A stretch of 64,000 bases of DNA from Pedobacter sp. BAL39 (lineage in GTDB: Bacteria > Bacteroidota > Bacteroidia > Sphingobacteriales > Sphingobacteriaceae). Location: the NCBI RefSeq assembly GCF_000170795.1, contig NZ_ABCM01000004.1, positions 62,001 through 126,000 of the forward strand, in the 5' to 3' direction. Below are positions 1 through 8,031 of this stretch, piece by piece (position 1 is the first letter of the stretch; each line of letters starts with the position of its first letter). The translations under genes and the position numbers were made by a program. A model generated the notes under the pieces. It made no database searches. It was given only the letters and a program-made list of their open reading frames with translations, and was not told the DNA's origin.

Positions 1-436
1 CAACCTCGATCAGGAGCAGCTGGCACAGTTTGAGGCAGCGGGTGAGTACGCCATTCCAGGAACGAACTATGTGGTTTCCCTGTCTGATGTAGAGATCATT
101 GCCGAGGATATTCCTGGATGGCAGGTAACGAATTTAGGCAGTCTGACTGTGGCGCTGGACATCACCATTACGGATGAATTGAAGCAGGAAGGCTTATCGA
201 GAGAGTTGATCAACCGCATACAGAACCTGAGAAAAGAATTGAACTTTGAGGTTACCGATAGAATTACGGTGAGTTTACAGAACGATAATTTGATAGCAGC
301 AGCTGTGGCACAAAATAAAACATACATTTGCTCGGAAATTTTATCCGACGATATTAATTTGACAGATAATTTAGGTAACGGAAACAAAATCATCATCGAT
401 GATGTTGAACTACTCATCTCGATTGAAAAACAATAA
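1..436 (+). CDS. ileS: Isoleucyl-tRNA synthetase, C-terminal fragment (5' end outside window)
   Basis: The reading frame is open from base 2 and stops at 434-436, giving the last 144 residues of a much longer protein. The fragment contains the sequence ITDELKQEGLSRELINRIQN followed by a small mixed alpha/beta domain, which is the C-terminal anticodon-proximal region of class Ia isoleucyl-tRNA synthetases. The full enzyme charges tRNA-Ile in the cytoplasm. It lies 5 bases upstream of the DksA-like gene and then lspA; ileS next to lspA is a widespread bacterial arrangement and supports the call. The internal ATG at 71 is not the true start. Confidence 0.9.
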   Translation, partial: NLDQEQLAQFEAAGEYAIPGTNYVVSLSDVEIIAEDIPGWQVTNLGSLTVALDITITDELKQEGLSRELINRIQNLRKELNFEVTDRITVSLQNDNLIAAAVAQNKTYICSEILSDDINLTDNLGNGNKIIIDDVELLISIEKQ

Positions 437-441
437 TTATT

Positions 442-825
442 ATGGAAAAAGCTACAAAAACAAGGTATTCTGATAGTGAACTACAAGAGTTTAAGGACCT
501 TATTCAGGAGAAATTACGTATGGCCAGGGAAGAATTTCTTTCATTGACCAGTTCATTAAGCAATCCTAACTCCAACGGAACAGAGGATACTTCGGGCACT
601 TACAAAACGCTGGAAGATGGTTCTGCGACTTTAGAGAAAGAGCAATTGAACCAGCTGGCCGCGCGTCAGAAGAAATTCATTGAAAACCTGGAGGCGGCAT
701 TGGTACGCATTGAAAACAAAACTTACGGTATTTGTCGTGAGACCGGTAAACTGATTCAGAAAGAGCGTCTGCGCGCGGTGCCGCATGCGACCTTGAGTAT
801 GGAAGCTAAACTGAAGCAGTCGTAA
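442..825 (+). CDS. DksA/TraR-family protein with reduced zinc finger
   Basis: This 127-residue protein has an N-terminal helical region and a C-terminal DksA/TraR-type segment (YGICRETGKLIQKERLRAVP, about residues 98-117). Family members bind the RNA polymerase secondary channel and modulate transcription. The classical zinc site uses four cysteines; here only one Cys (in YGIC) is visible and the others are replaced (Gly-Lys, Pro-His), so metal binding is doubtful. This reduced form appears usual for Bacteroidota members, from my knowledge of the family. It sits between ileS and lspA, and its stop overlaps the lspA start by one base, so it is probably cotranscribed. Confidence 0.85.
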   Translation: MEKATKTRYSDSELQEFKDLIQEKLRMAREEFLSLTSSLSNPNSNGTEDTSGTYKTLEDGSATLEKEQLNQLAARQKKFIENLEAALVRIENKTYGICRETGKLIQKERLRAVPHATLSMEAKLKQS

Positions 826-1427
826 TGAAAGGCTATACAAAACCTTTACTGATTATCTTTTTAGTGTTGCTGGCCGACCAGTTGCTGAAGACCTGGATCA
901 AGACCAATATGTACATCGGCCAGGAGTTTAAGATCGCGGGCAACTGGTTCATCATCCACTTCACGGAAAACAATGGTATGGCTTTCGGACTGGAGTTTGG
1001 GGGAGAGTTTGGCAAGCTGGCCTTGTCGTTGTTCAGGATCGCTGCAGTAGCCGGGATCGGTTACGGCTTGCATTACCTGATTCAGAAGAAATATCACAGG
1101 GGCTTGATCATGAACGTAGCACTGATTTTCTCGGGTGCCGTAGGTAACATCATCGACTCTGTGTTTTATGGAAAGATCTATGGCTACGAAGGCTGGTTTC
1201 ATGGCAGAGTAGTAGACATGTTCTACTTTCCGATTATACAGGGCAACTTCCCTTCCTGGGTTCCTGTATGGGGCGGTGAGGACTTCGTTTTCTTCAGGCC
1301 TGTTTTTAACATTGCAGACGCTGCAATCTCTGTTGGGGTGATCATTATTCTGATTTATCAGAAGACCTACTTTAAGGAAGAGGTTACTGAAGAAATCGGA
1401 CCCAACAATGAAATCGTTGAAGATTAA
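825..1427 (+). CDS. lspA: Lipoprotein signal peptidase (signal peptidase II)
   Basis: LspA is an inner-membrane aspartyl protease that removes the signal peptide of prolipoproteins after lipid attachment. The 200-residue protein shows the conserved ENNGMAFGL segment (about residue 50) and the two catalytic aspartate boxes, GAVGNIIDSVFYG (about 105-117) and FNIADAAISVG (about 161-171). Four hydrophobic segments fit the usual topology. It is slightly longer than the typical 160-170 residues because of an extra loop before the second catalytic box and an acidic tail. The start overlaps the preceding stop (taATG). A strong terminator follows. Confidence 0.95.
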   Translation: MKGYTKPLLIIFLVLLADQLLKTWIKTNMYIGQEFKIAGNWFIIHFTENNGMAFGLEFGGEFGKLALSLFRIAAVAGIGYGLHYLIQKKYHRGLIMNVALIFSGAVGNIIDSVFYGKIYGYEGWFHGRVVDMFYFPIIQGNFPSWVPVWGGEDFVFFRPVFNIADAAISVGVIIILIYQKTYFKEEVTEEIGPNNEIVED

Positions 1428-1448
1428 ATTGTATTCTATATATTTTTA

Positions 1449-1490
1449 AACCGGCCGGGTCATGCGCAATGATCCGGCCGGTTTTTTGTT
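1449..1490 (+). terminator. Rho-independent terminator after lspA
   Basis: A 15-base-pair stem (aaccggccgggtcat paired with atgatccggccggtt, one G-U pair) with a 5-base loop is followed by a T-rich run (ttttttgtt). It lies 22 bases after the lspA stop codon and should end the ileS-dksA-lspA transcript. Confidence 0.9.
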
Positions 1491-1633
1491 AGGGATAGCT
1501 TGTTAACTTGTTAAATAAATCAACCTGACGATCAACCCATTACAGAACAATAAAAGAAAATATTAATGAACAGCTATGGAAACGGTATGATATTTACATC
1601 TGATCATTAAACACACAAATAAAAATTACCATT

Positions 1634-2338
1634 ATGAAAAAGTTATTTGCCCTCGCCTTTGTTGCCTTATTCAGTTTAAGCGCCATGGCCCAACAAGTAG
1701 ACCTGCGTAAAAAGATTACCGTAACCGGATCTGCAGAAACAGAAGTGACCCCAGACATCATCTATATTACCATTTCCCTGAAGGAATACCTGAAAGATGG
1801 GAACAGCAAGAAAAAAGTCGAGATCACTACACTGGAAAACCAGTTGTACAGTGCAGTGCAAAGTGCGGGCTTGCCAAAAGAAAACCTGACGATCAACAAT
1901 TTATCAAGTTATACTGCGGCAGCAGAGAAAAAGAAAAATCCGGACTATCTGGCTGGGAAACAATATCGCCTGAAAGTCACAGATCTGAATAAATGGAATG
2001 CCATCATTGGTGATGTAGATGCGAAGGGTATTGCCTACACTAACATCGACAGTTATGATTATTCAAAGATTGAAGCTTTGAAAAAAGAACTAAAAATTAA
2101 AGCACTGAAAGCCGCAAAGGAGAAAGCAAGCTACCTGGTGGAAGCCCTTGGCGATCAGCTGGGCAGTGTGATCGACATCCAGGAGATCAACAATGAATCT
2201 TATCCTCAACCGATGTATCGTGCAAACGCGATGATGGTAAGGGCTGAAAGCGCCGATATGGCTGCCCCTGCCCCGGAAATAGATTTCAAGAAAATCAAAC
2301 TCAACTATACCATGAATACGGTTTTTGAGATCAAATAA
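1634..2338 (+). CDS. SIMPL-domain (DUF541) secreted protein
   Basis: The 234-residue protein starts with a clear signal peptide ending near SAMAQQ (about residue 20), so it is exported. The rest matches the SIMPL/DUF541 fold: an N-terminal ITVTGSAETEVTPDIIYITI segment, a middle section and a C-terminal strand (FKKIKLNYTMNTVFEIK). DUF541 proteins (BP26, YggE) form oligomeric periplasmic or envelope assemblies of unclear function. It is monocistronic, 206 bases after lspA and past a terminator. No metal or catalytic motif is visible. Confidence 0.85.
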   Translation: MKKLFALAFVALFSLSAMAQQVDLRKKITVTGSAETEVTPDIIYITISLKEYLKDGNSKKKVEITTLENQLYSAVQSAGLPKENLTINNLSSYTAAAEKKKNPDYLAGKQYRLKVTDLNKWNAIIGDVDAKGIAYTNIDSYDYSKIEALKKELKIKALKAAKEKASYLVEALGDQLGSVIDIQEINNESYPQPMYRANAMMVRAESADMAAPAPEIDFKKIKLNYTMNTVFEIK

Positions 2339-2459
2339 TGCACTCCACAGTATACAAATAACCCATTAAACTGTGCTGTGAGATATTTTGAAAATATTAA
2401 TTATCCGCATAAAACGCTAATAAAGCGGGTTTTGATCAGAAAACGACAGTAAACAAAGG

Positions 2460-2490
2460 ACCTACCACTATTTTTTGGTAGGTTTTTTGT
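2460..2490 (+). terminator. Rho-independent terminator in the SIMPL gene 3' region
   Basis: The stem acctacca / tggtaggt encloses an 8-base T-rich loop and is followed by ttttttgtt. It lies 121 bases after the SIMPL-gene stop, which is distant for a simple terminator and leaves a long 3' untranslated stretch. Confidence 0.75.
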
Positions 2491-2526
2491 TATTTATGGC
2501 ACAGTAAGTATTAAACCCAAAATCAT

Positions 2527-2841
2527 ATGAAAAAATTCATTTACTCCCTTGCCTTAATATTCATGTTAGGCGTTAGCGCAAATACAGTTCTTGCAGCAGA
2601 AAAATCCGAAAAGAACAAAACGGAGATGACAGCGGAGCAGAAAGTACAACTGAAGAGAATTACTGATCGCGTAGAAGAAATCAGAGACATGGACAAATCT
2701 GACCTGTCCAAGTCTGACAGAAAAGAGTTACGTAAAGAGCTTAGAGAATTAAAGAAACAAGCACGTGCAATGGGTGGAGGTGTTTACCTTTCCGTTGGTG
2801 CGATCATCATCATCATCTTATTGTTGATCCTGATCCTATAA
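2527..2841 (+). CDS. Small exported membrane protein, charged core and C-terminal TM helix
   Basis: This 104-residue protein has an N-terminal signal peptide (about residues 1-23, ending VLAAEK), a highly charged Lys/Glu/Asp helical middle section (about 25-78), a short GGG hinge and a very hydrophobic C-terminal helix rich in Ile and Leu (about 82-104). I do not recognise a named family, although small proteins of this design occur in Sphingobacteria. The layout suggests a membrane-anchored protein with a soluble coiled-coil-like part. It stands alone between two terminators, so it has its own promoter and is not part of an operon. Confidence 0.8.
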   Translation: MKKFIYSLALIFMLGVSANTVLAAEKSEKNKTEMTAEQKVQLKRITDRVEEIRDMDKSDLSKSDRKELRKELRELKKQARAMGGGVYLSVGAIIIIILLLILIL

Positions 2842-2865
2842 TATTTCATCTACCTATGGAATGGG

Positions 2866-2903
2866 AACGGTTGATCATTGATTTGATCAACCGTTTTTTT
2901 ATT
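2866..2903 (+). terminator. Rho-independent terminator after the small membrane protein
   Basis: A perfect 12-base-pair stem (aacggttgatca / tgatcaaccgtt) with a 6-base loop is followed by a T run. It lies 24 bases after the stop at 2841. Confidence 0.9.
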
Positions 2904-2923
2904 TAAGCTGATCAACTCCTCAT

Positions 2924-2959
2924 AAAAAAAGCATAAACCAGTAAGTTTATGCTTTTTTT
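2924..2959 (-). terminator. Terminator of serS (symmetric, could act on both strands)
   Basis: The stem aaaaaaagcataaac / gtttatgcttttttt has 15 perfect base pairs around a 6-base loop. Read on the minus strand it ends in a T run and lies 44 bases past the serS stop. The A and T runs make it symmetric, so it can also back up the preceding plus-strand terminator. Confidence 0.9.
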
Positions 2960-3002
2960 ATTACAGTATCTGAACCAGGATGACCCGGTCAGAATATCCG
3001 GA

Positions 3003-4274
3003 TTACTCAATATATTCAAAGCCGGTATATTTCACCAGGGCTTCAGGGATTTTGATACCTTTCTCTGTCTGGTTATTTTCCAGGATGGAGGCTACTATAC
3101 GTGGCAATGCCAATGCACTTCCATTCAGCGTATGTGCGAGTTGTGTTTTTCCTGTAGCACCTTTAAACCTTAATTTCAAGCGATTGCTCTGATAGGTTTC
3201 AAAATTGGACACTGAAGATACCTCCAGCCAGCGTTGCTGGGCAGCGCTCCACACCTCCATATCGTAGGTCATCGCAGAGGTAAAGCCCATATCTCCGCCG
3301 CAGAGGCGCAATACACGGTAGTGAAGCCCAAGTTCCTGCAGCAGGGATTGCACATAGACACTCATCTGCTCCAGCACCTCATAAGATTTTTCAGGATGTA
3401 CCACCTGTACCACTTCCACCTTATCAAACTGGTGGAGGCGGTTAAGTCCCCGTACGTGTGCGCCATATGAACCGGCTTCACGACGGAAGCAAGGCGTGTA
3501 GGCTGTATTTTTTACCGGCAGTTCCTCTTCTTTCAGGATCACGTCCCTGTAGAGGTTGGTCACAGGTACTTCTGCAGTAGGGATCAGGTAAAGGTTGTCA
3601 ACCCCGGCATGGTACATCTGTCCTTCTTTATCCGGGAGTTGTCCGGTGCCGAAACCCGAAGCCTCATTCACCAGGTGGGGCACCTGCATTTCCTTATAAC
3701 CTTCAGCAGTAGCGTGGTCGAGGAAGAAGTTGATCAATGCACGTTGCAGCCTGGCGCCTTTTCCTTTATATACCGGAAAACCAGCACCCGTGATTTTCGT
3801 TCCCAGTTCAAAGTCGATGATGTCGTACTTTGCTGTCAGCTCCCAGTGTGGCATTGCATTTTCCGGGAGGACCGCTGGTTCACCATGCACATAGACCACT
3901 TCGTTTTCCTCGGCTGTACTGCCTGCAGGAACCAGGTGGTAAGGGATGTTCGGCAGCTGTACAATCAGCTGATATAGTTTTTCTTCCGCTGTGGCAAGCA
4001 CATCAGAAAGGTTTTTTATGTTTTCTTTGTTTGCTGTAGTCTCCGATTTTAATACTTCCGCTTCTTCTTTTTTACCATTACGCATGAGCTCACCAATCTG
4101 TTTGGCACTGGCATTGGCGACGGCAGAAAGCTGATCCAGTGAGGTTTGCGTATTTCTGCGCTCTTCATCAATCTTGATAATCTCATCTACCAGTTCAGGT
4201 TGTTTGAAATTACGTCTACTTAGTCCTTCTAAAACTTTCTCTCTATTTTCGCGGATATAGTTAACTTGCAGCAT
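3003..4274 (-). CDS. serS: Seryl-tRNA synthetase
   Basis: This 423-residue class II synthetase charges tRNA-Ser (and tRNA-Sec where present) in the cytoplasm. Residues about 1-110 form the long antiparallel coiled-coil arm (MLQVNYIRENREKVLEGLSR and following) that grips the tRNA. The catalytic core follows, with class II motif 2 (FRREAGSYGAHVRGLNRLHQ, about residue 262) and motif 3 (LNGSALALPRIVASILENNQ, about 380). Length is normal for the family. It is monocistronic, with its own promoter and terminator, and diverges from rsmI. Confidence 0.97.
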   Translation of the reverse strand: MLQVNYIRENREKVLEGLSRRNFKQPELVDEIIKIDEERRNTQTSLDQLSAVANASAKQIGELMRNGKKEEAEVLKSETTANKENIKNLSDVLATAEEKLYQLIVQLPNIPYHLVPAGSTAEENEVVYVHGEPAVLPENAMPHWELTAKYDIIDFELGTKITGAGFPVYKGKGARLQRALINFFLDHATAEGYKEMQVPHLVNEASGFGTGQLPDKEGQMYHAGVDNLYLIPTAEVPVTNLYRDVILKEEELPVKNTAYTPCFRREAGSYGAHVRGLNRLHQFDKVEVVQVVHPEKSYEVLEQMSVYVQSLLQELGLHYRVLRLCGGDMGFTSAMTYDMEVWSAAQQRWLEVSSVSNFETYQSNRLKLRFKGATGKTQLAHTLNGSALALPRIVASILENNQTEKGIKIPEALVKYTGFEYIE

Positions 4275-4290
4275 TATTTTATTTTTTAGG

Positions 4291-4298
4291 CAAAGATA
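4291..4298 (-). promoter_or_regulatory. Predicted -7 element of the serS promoter
   Basis: On the minus strand the sequence reads TATCTTTG, a perfect match to the Bacteroidota -7 consensus TAnnTTTG. It ends 16 bases before the serS ATG, predicting a leader of roughly a dozen bases. No clear -33 TTG was found at the usual distance. Confidence 0.55.
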
Positions 4299-4348
4299 AT
4301 AAATAAGTCGTCATTGCGAATGTAAGCGGCAGGAAACGAAAAATAACT

Positions 4349-5056
4349 ATGGAAGGTAAACTATATCTTGTTCCCACGCCCATCGGCAACCTGGAGGACA
4401 TGACATTCCGGGCGATCAGGATCTTGAAGGAGGCAGATGTGATCCTTGCTGAAGATACACGCACCAGCGCGCCGATGCTCAAACATTTTGGGATCGACAA
4501 GAAGGCTTATTCGCATCATCAGCACAATGAACATCAGGCGACATCGGAGATCATCAAATTTCTGAAAGAAGGCAAACAGGTAGCATTGATTTCAGATGCT
4601 GGCACTCCTGCCATCTCCGATCCTGGATTTTTTCTGGTGCGCGAAGCCATCAAACACGACCTGGCAGTAGAATGCCTGCCAGGAGCGACCGCATTTGTAC
4701 CCGCACTGGTCAACTCCGGGCTTCCTTCCGACACCTTCATCTTCGAAGGCTTTCTGCCGGTCAAGAAAGGCCGTCAGACACGCTTCAAGAAGCTGGCAGA
4801 AGAAGACCGCACGATCATCCTATATGAGAGCCCACACAGGCTCCTGAAAACACTGGAGGAGTTTGCACAGTACTGTGGCGAAGACCGCCAGGCTTCGGTG
4901 AGCAGGGAACTCACCAAGCTCTACGAAGAAACCGTCAGGGGTACATTAACAGAGATTAAATCACATTTCGAAAACAATATATTAAAAGGAGAATTTGTAA
5001 TTTGTATCGCCGGAAAGGCAGAAGAGAAAAAGCAGAAATATACAAAAGACAATTAG
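4349..5056 (+). CDS. rsmI: 16S rRNA 2'-O-ribose methyltransferase (C1402), RsmI
   Basis: RsmI uses S-adenosylmethionine to methylate the 2'-O of C1402 in 16S rRNA. The 235-residue protein starts GKLYLVPTPIGNLEDMTFRA, the family signature. It also shows AEDTRTS (about residue 35), LISDAGTPAISDPG (about 80-93) and VECLPGATAFVPALVNSG (about 105-122), which build the SAM pocket in this tetrapyrrole-methylase fold. It is shorter than the E. coli enzyme because the C-terminal extension is small. It diverges from serS and heads a plus-strand run with the SHOCT protein and lnt. Confidence 0.95.
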   Translation: MEGKLYLVPTPIGNLEDMTFRAIRILKEADVILAEDTRTSAPMLKHFGIDKKAYSHHQHNEHQATSEIIKFLKEGKQVALISDAGTPAISDPGFFLVREAIKHDLAVECLPGATAFVPALVNSGLPSDTFIFEGFLPVKKGRQTRFKKLAEEDRTIILYESPHRLLKTLEEFAQYCGEDRQASVSRELTKLYEETVRGTLTEIKSHFENNILKGEFVICIAGKAEEKKQKYTKDN

Positions 5057-5092
5057 GTTCAATTTTTGATCATACAGGATAAAGCATACACC

Positions 5093-5725
5093 ATGATATT
5101 AATAGATAGATTTTTAAGCGACGAGCAGGATCCTAAGGCTGTAGAAAAAGTACTAGGCAAATTAAATGACATGCTGAGCACCAATGAGGAGCTGATTTAC
5201 CTCGCTGTGCAAAAGCGGCCGGCGGTGAACCTGCTGCCTACCTGCATTGCGGTGAGCAACAAACGCATCTTCTACTGTGAGCCGGGCAACTTCGGCATTA
5301 CGATGAACTTCAAGGACATCTCTTGGAAAAGCATCAAGGAAATCTCGTTTAAAGAAGAGATCTTCGGATCGAAGTTCATTTGTGTGCCTACTTACGGAGA
5401 AAACATCATCACTGAATATATTCCTAAAGTCCAGGCCAGAAAGCTATACCAGGCAGCCCATGAGCAGCTGGAAGGCTTCAAGGAACAGCAAAGACAGGCC
5501 GAATTGGAAGACAAACGTTCCAGCACTTCACCGGTGACTGTAACCACTGCTCCTGAGCCCAAGGTGATCGAGGAACCGGCGCCTTACGTAGCACCAACAC
5601 CTATCGTGGAGCAGGAAGATGAAACTACGCTGAAATTGAGGAAACTGAAAACCTTATTTGACAAACAGCTGATCACCCTGGAGGAATACGAAGCAAAAAA
5701 AGCAGACATACTGGACAGCCTGTAA
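5093..5725 (+). CDS. PH-like and SHOCT-domain protein
   Basis: The protein has an N-terminal region (about residues 1-130) resembling a bacterial PH domain (LLPTCIAVSNKRIFYCEPG), a proline/threonine-rich low-complexity linker (about 140-175) and a C-terminal SHOCT motif (LRKLKTLFDKQLITLEEYEA). SHOCT is a short oligomerisation motif usually found at protein ends; the protein's function is unknown. I chose the ATG at 5093 rather than an in-frame TTG at 5066, because ATG is stronger and the extra nine residues look unconserved. It lies 36 bases after rsmI and 10 before lnt, probably one transcript. Confidence 0.75.
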   Translation: MILIDRFLSDEQDPKAVEKVLGKLNDMLSTNEELIYLAVQKRPAVNLLPTCIAVSNKRIFYCEPGNFGITMNFKDISWKSIKEISFKEEIFGSKFICVPTYGENIITEYIPKVQARKLYQAAHEQLEGFKEQQRQAELEDKRSSTSPVTVTTAPEPKVIEEPAPYVAPTPIVEQEDETTLKLRKLKTLFDKQLITLEEYEAKKADILDSL

Positions 5726-5735
5726 CCCCGCCCTG

Positions 5736-7379
5736 ATGAACCTTAAAAACCATGCACTGCCGGCCGTTATCAGTGCTTTTCTATTGTGGCTGGCATGGCC
5801 ACCGATTCCTTACACTGCTCCCCTCTTACTTATTGGCCTTGTGCCTTTGCTGATTGCCATATCCAGGATTAAAGCCGATGACCGGCAGAAAAAGGGAAAA
5901 CGCATCTTTCTGACGGCGGGGCTCTGCTTTCTGATCTGGAACACAGCCTGCATTTATTGGGTTTACAATGCCATCAGCGCAGATAACAATGCCGTCGTGG
6001 CCTTGCTGGTATCGATGATTCCCTTCGGCCTTGGAGCTTTGCTCATGACCTTTGCTTTCTGGCTGTATTATCAGCTGGGGCGGCGGACAGGGCAAATTAC
6101 TGCCTATGCCGGGCTGATCAGCTTTTACATCAGCATGGAGTACCTGCACCAGAGCTGGGACCTGGCCTTCCCCTGGATGACCCTGGGCAATGGTTTTGCC
6201 AGCACACACCAACTGGTGCAGTGGTATGAATATACCGGTGTATATGGCGGTTCATTCTGGGTATTACTCAGCAACATCCTGGCATTTGAAGTGTACCGAA
6301 CGATGAAAGATCCGGCCCAAGCAAAAAGAAAAATAAAAACTATTGCTGCATTTGCGGCGGTGGTCATTCTTCCGGCTGCAATTTCCTTATGGAGCTACTC
6401 AGCGTACACGGAGAAGTCTGTGCCCATTAATGTGGTCGCTGTTCAGCCCAACATTGACCCTTATGTTAAATTTGGGGGAATGAGCCCGTCGCAGCAGCTG
6501 GATGTTTTAACCGGGCTGACTGACAGCATTGCTCAGGTCAATACCGAATATTTTATCTGGCCGGAGACGGCGATCCCCAATTATGGAAATGAGGACCGCA
6601 TCCGCAGCAACAATGATTTCATCAGGCTTCAGGACTTCCTGACAAAATATAAAAACGGGACGCTGATTACTGGCATGGAGAGCATCAAACAATACCAGCA
6701 GCAGGAGACCCTGAGTGCGAAGTATGATGCCAACAGCGGTAGTTATTACGACAACTTCAACACCGCCATACAAATTGAAAATTCTGCAAACGTACAGTTT
6801 TATCATAAGTCCAAGCTTGTTCCCGGAGTGGAGAAACTTCCTTTTCCAAAAGTGATGTCCTTTCTTTCCCCTGTATTTGCGCAACTGGGAGGATCTGTAG
6901 GTGGCTGGGGCTGGCAGGAAAACCCGACCGTATTTTATGCACAAAGTGGTGTCGGTGTAGATCCTGTGATTTGTTATGAGTCACTCTGGGGAGAATGGAT
7001 CGGCAGATCTGTCAAAGAAGGCGCTCAGTTCATCGCCATCATCACCAATGATGGCTGGTGGGGCAACACCTCAGGAAAAGACCAGCACCTCCTATACGCG
7101 AAGTTAAGGGCTGTGGAGACACGCAGGTGGGTTGTCCGCTCTGCGAACACCGGGATATCGGCATTCATCAATCAGCGTGGCGACATTACCAGCCAGACGA
7201 AATGGTGGACACGCACGGCAATCAAAGCAGACATCAACCTGAATACGGACCTGACCTTTTATGTCGAATATGGAGATGTAATTGCTAAGTTGATGTGTTT
7301 TGCAGGCTTATTACTGGCATTGATTATTCCCTATAAACGATGGACAAACAGGAACCAAAAACAAGTGGCACTTCCGTAA
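5736..7379 (+). CDS. lnt: Apolipoprotein N-acyltransferase
   Basis: Lnt is an inner-membrane enzyme that adds the third acyl chain to the N-terminal cysteine of lipoproteins. The 547-residue protein has several N-terminal membrane helices (about residues 1-225), a periplasmic nitrilase-fold domain (about 230-510) and a final helix. The catalytic triad is visible: Glu277 in WPETAIP, Lys360 in KSKLVPG and Cys413 in VICYESLWGE. All three fit the Glu-Lys-Cys triad of the family. The gene's 3' end overlaps the next gene by 40 bases. It complements lspA near the start of the window. Confidence 0.95.
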   Translation: MNLKNHALPAVISAFLLWLAWPPIPYTAPLLLIGLVPLLIAISRIKADDRQKKGKRIFLTAGLCFLIWNTACIYWVYNAISADNNAVVALLVSMIPFGLGALLMTFAFWLYYQLGRRTGQITAYAGLISFYISMEYLHQSWDLAFPWMTLGNGFASTHQLVQWYEYTGVYGGSFWVLLSNILAFEVYRTMKDPAQAKRKIKTIAAFAAVVILPAAISLWSYSAYTEKSVPINVVAVQPNIDPYVKFGGMSPSQQLDVLTGLTDSIAQVNTEYFIWPETAIPNYGNEDRIRSNNDFIRLQDFLTKYKNGTLITGMESIKQYQQQETLSAKYDANSGSYYDNFNTAIQIENSANVQFYHKSKLVPGVEKLPFPKVMSFLSPVFAQLGGSVGGWGWQENPTVFYAQSGVGVDPVICYESLWGEWIGRSVKEGAQFIAIITNDGWWGNTSGKDQHLLYAKLRAVETRRWVVRSANTGISAFINQRGDITSQTKWWTRTAIKADINLNTDLTFYVEYGDVIAKLMCFAGLLLALIIPYKRWTNRNQKQVALP

Positions 7380-8017
7380 TAAGGAGTTTCGCTTTGATTT
7401 ACAGGATTATGATGATCTTGCTTAGCTGGACAGCACTGATCCTGCAATGTTATCTTATGCTGATAAACAGAGAAGTTGGATTGCTGGAAACAATGATTCG
7501 TTTCTTCAGCTTCTTTACGATCCTGACCAATCTGCTGGTTGCACTTAGCTTTAGCTTACCATTGTTAACCCCTGGATATCGCCTGTCAAAGTTCATGGCA
7601 CGTCCTCAGACATTTACCGCCATTGTCGTTTACATCATTGTCGTCAGCGCAGTGTACAATATGTTTCTCAGGAACCTATGGCGACCCGAAGGACTGCAAT
7701 TTATTGTAGATCTGATGTTGCATACGATTCTTCCTGCCCTTACCATATTGTATTGGATAGTATTTATCGACAAACGTGGATTTCGCTGGGCTGTTGTGAT
7801 TCCATGGTTGTGGTATCCGCTAATCTATTGCCTGATGATCTTGTTAATCGGCAGTGTTTCTGGATTTTATCCATACCCCTTTGTGAATGTGACTACTTTG
7901 GGTTATCCCATAGTGCTCCTGATTTGTGTGGCACTCGCAGGCGTATTTCTGGTTTTATCGCTCATTATCGTAGCCATCACAAAACTCCTGAACTGGAAAC
8001 AGGAAAACCGGCATTGA
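7340..8017 (+). CDS. Pr6Pr-family (FAR-17a/AIG1-like) membrane protein
   Basis: This 225-residue protein has about six hydrophobic helices. The segments RFFSFFTILTNLLVALSF, YNMFLRNLW and LMLHTILPALTILYWIVF resemble the Pr6Pr / FAR-17a-AIG1-like family of six-helix membrane proteins. Some eukaryotic AIG1-type relatives hydrolyse fatty acid esters of hydroxy fatty acids with a Thr/His pair; activity here is unknown. The ATG overlaps the last 40 bases of lnt in another frame, so translation is probably coupled. It converges with nadE with only 14 bases between. Confidence 0.75.
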   Translation: MDKQEPKTSGTSVIRSFALIYRIMMILLSWTALILQCYLMLINREVGLLETMIRFFSFFTILTNLLVALSFSLPLLTPGYRLSKFMARPQTFTAIVVYIIVVSAVYNMFLRNLWRPEGLQFIVDLMLHTILPALTILYWIVFIDKRGFRWAVVIPWLWYPLIYCLMILLIGSVSGFYPYPFVNVTTLGYPIVLLICVALAGVFLVLSLIIVAITKLLNWKQENRH

Positions 8018-8031
8018 TCAACTTAAGCTAA

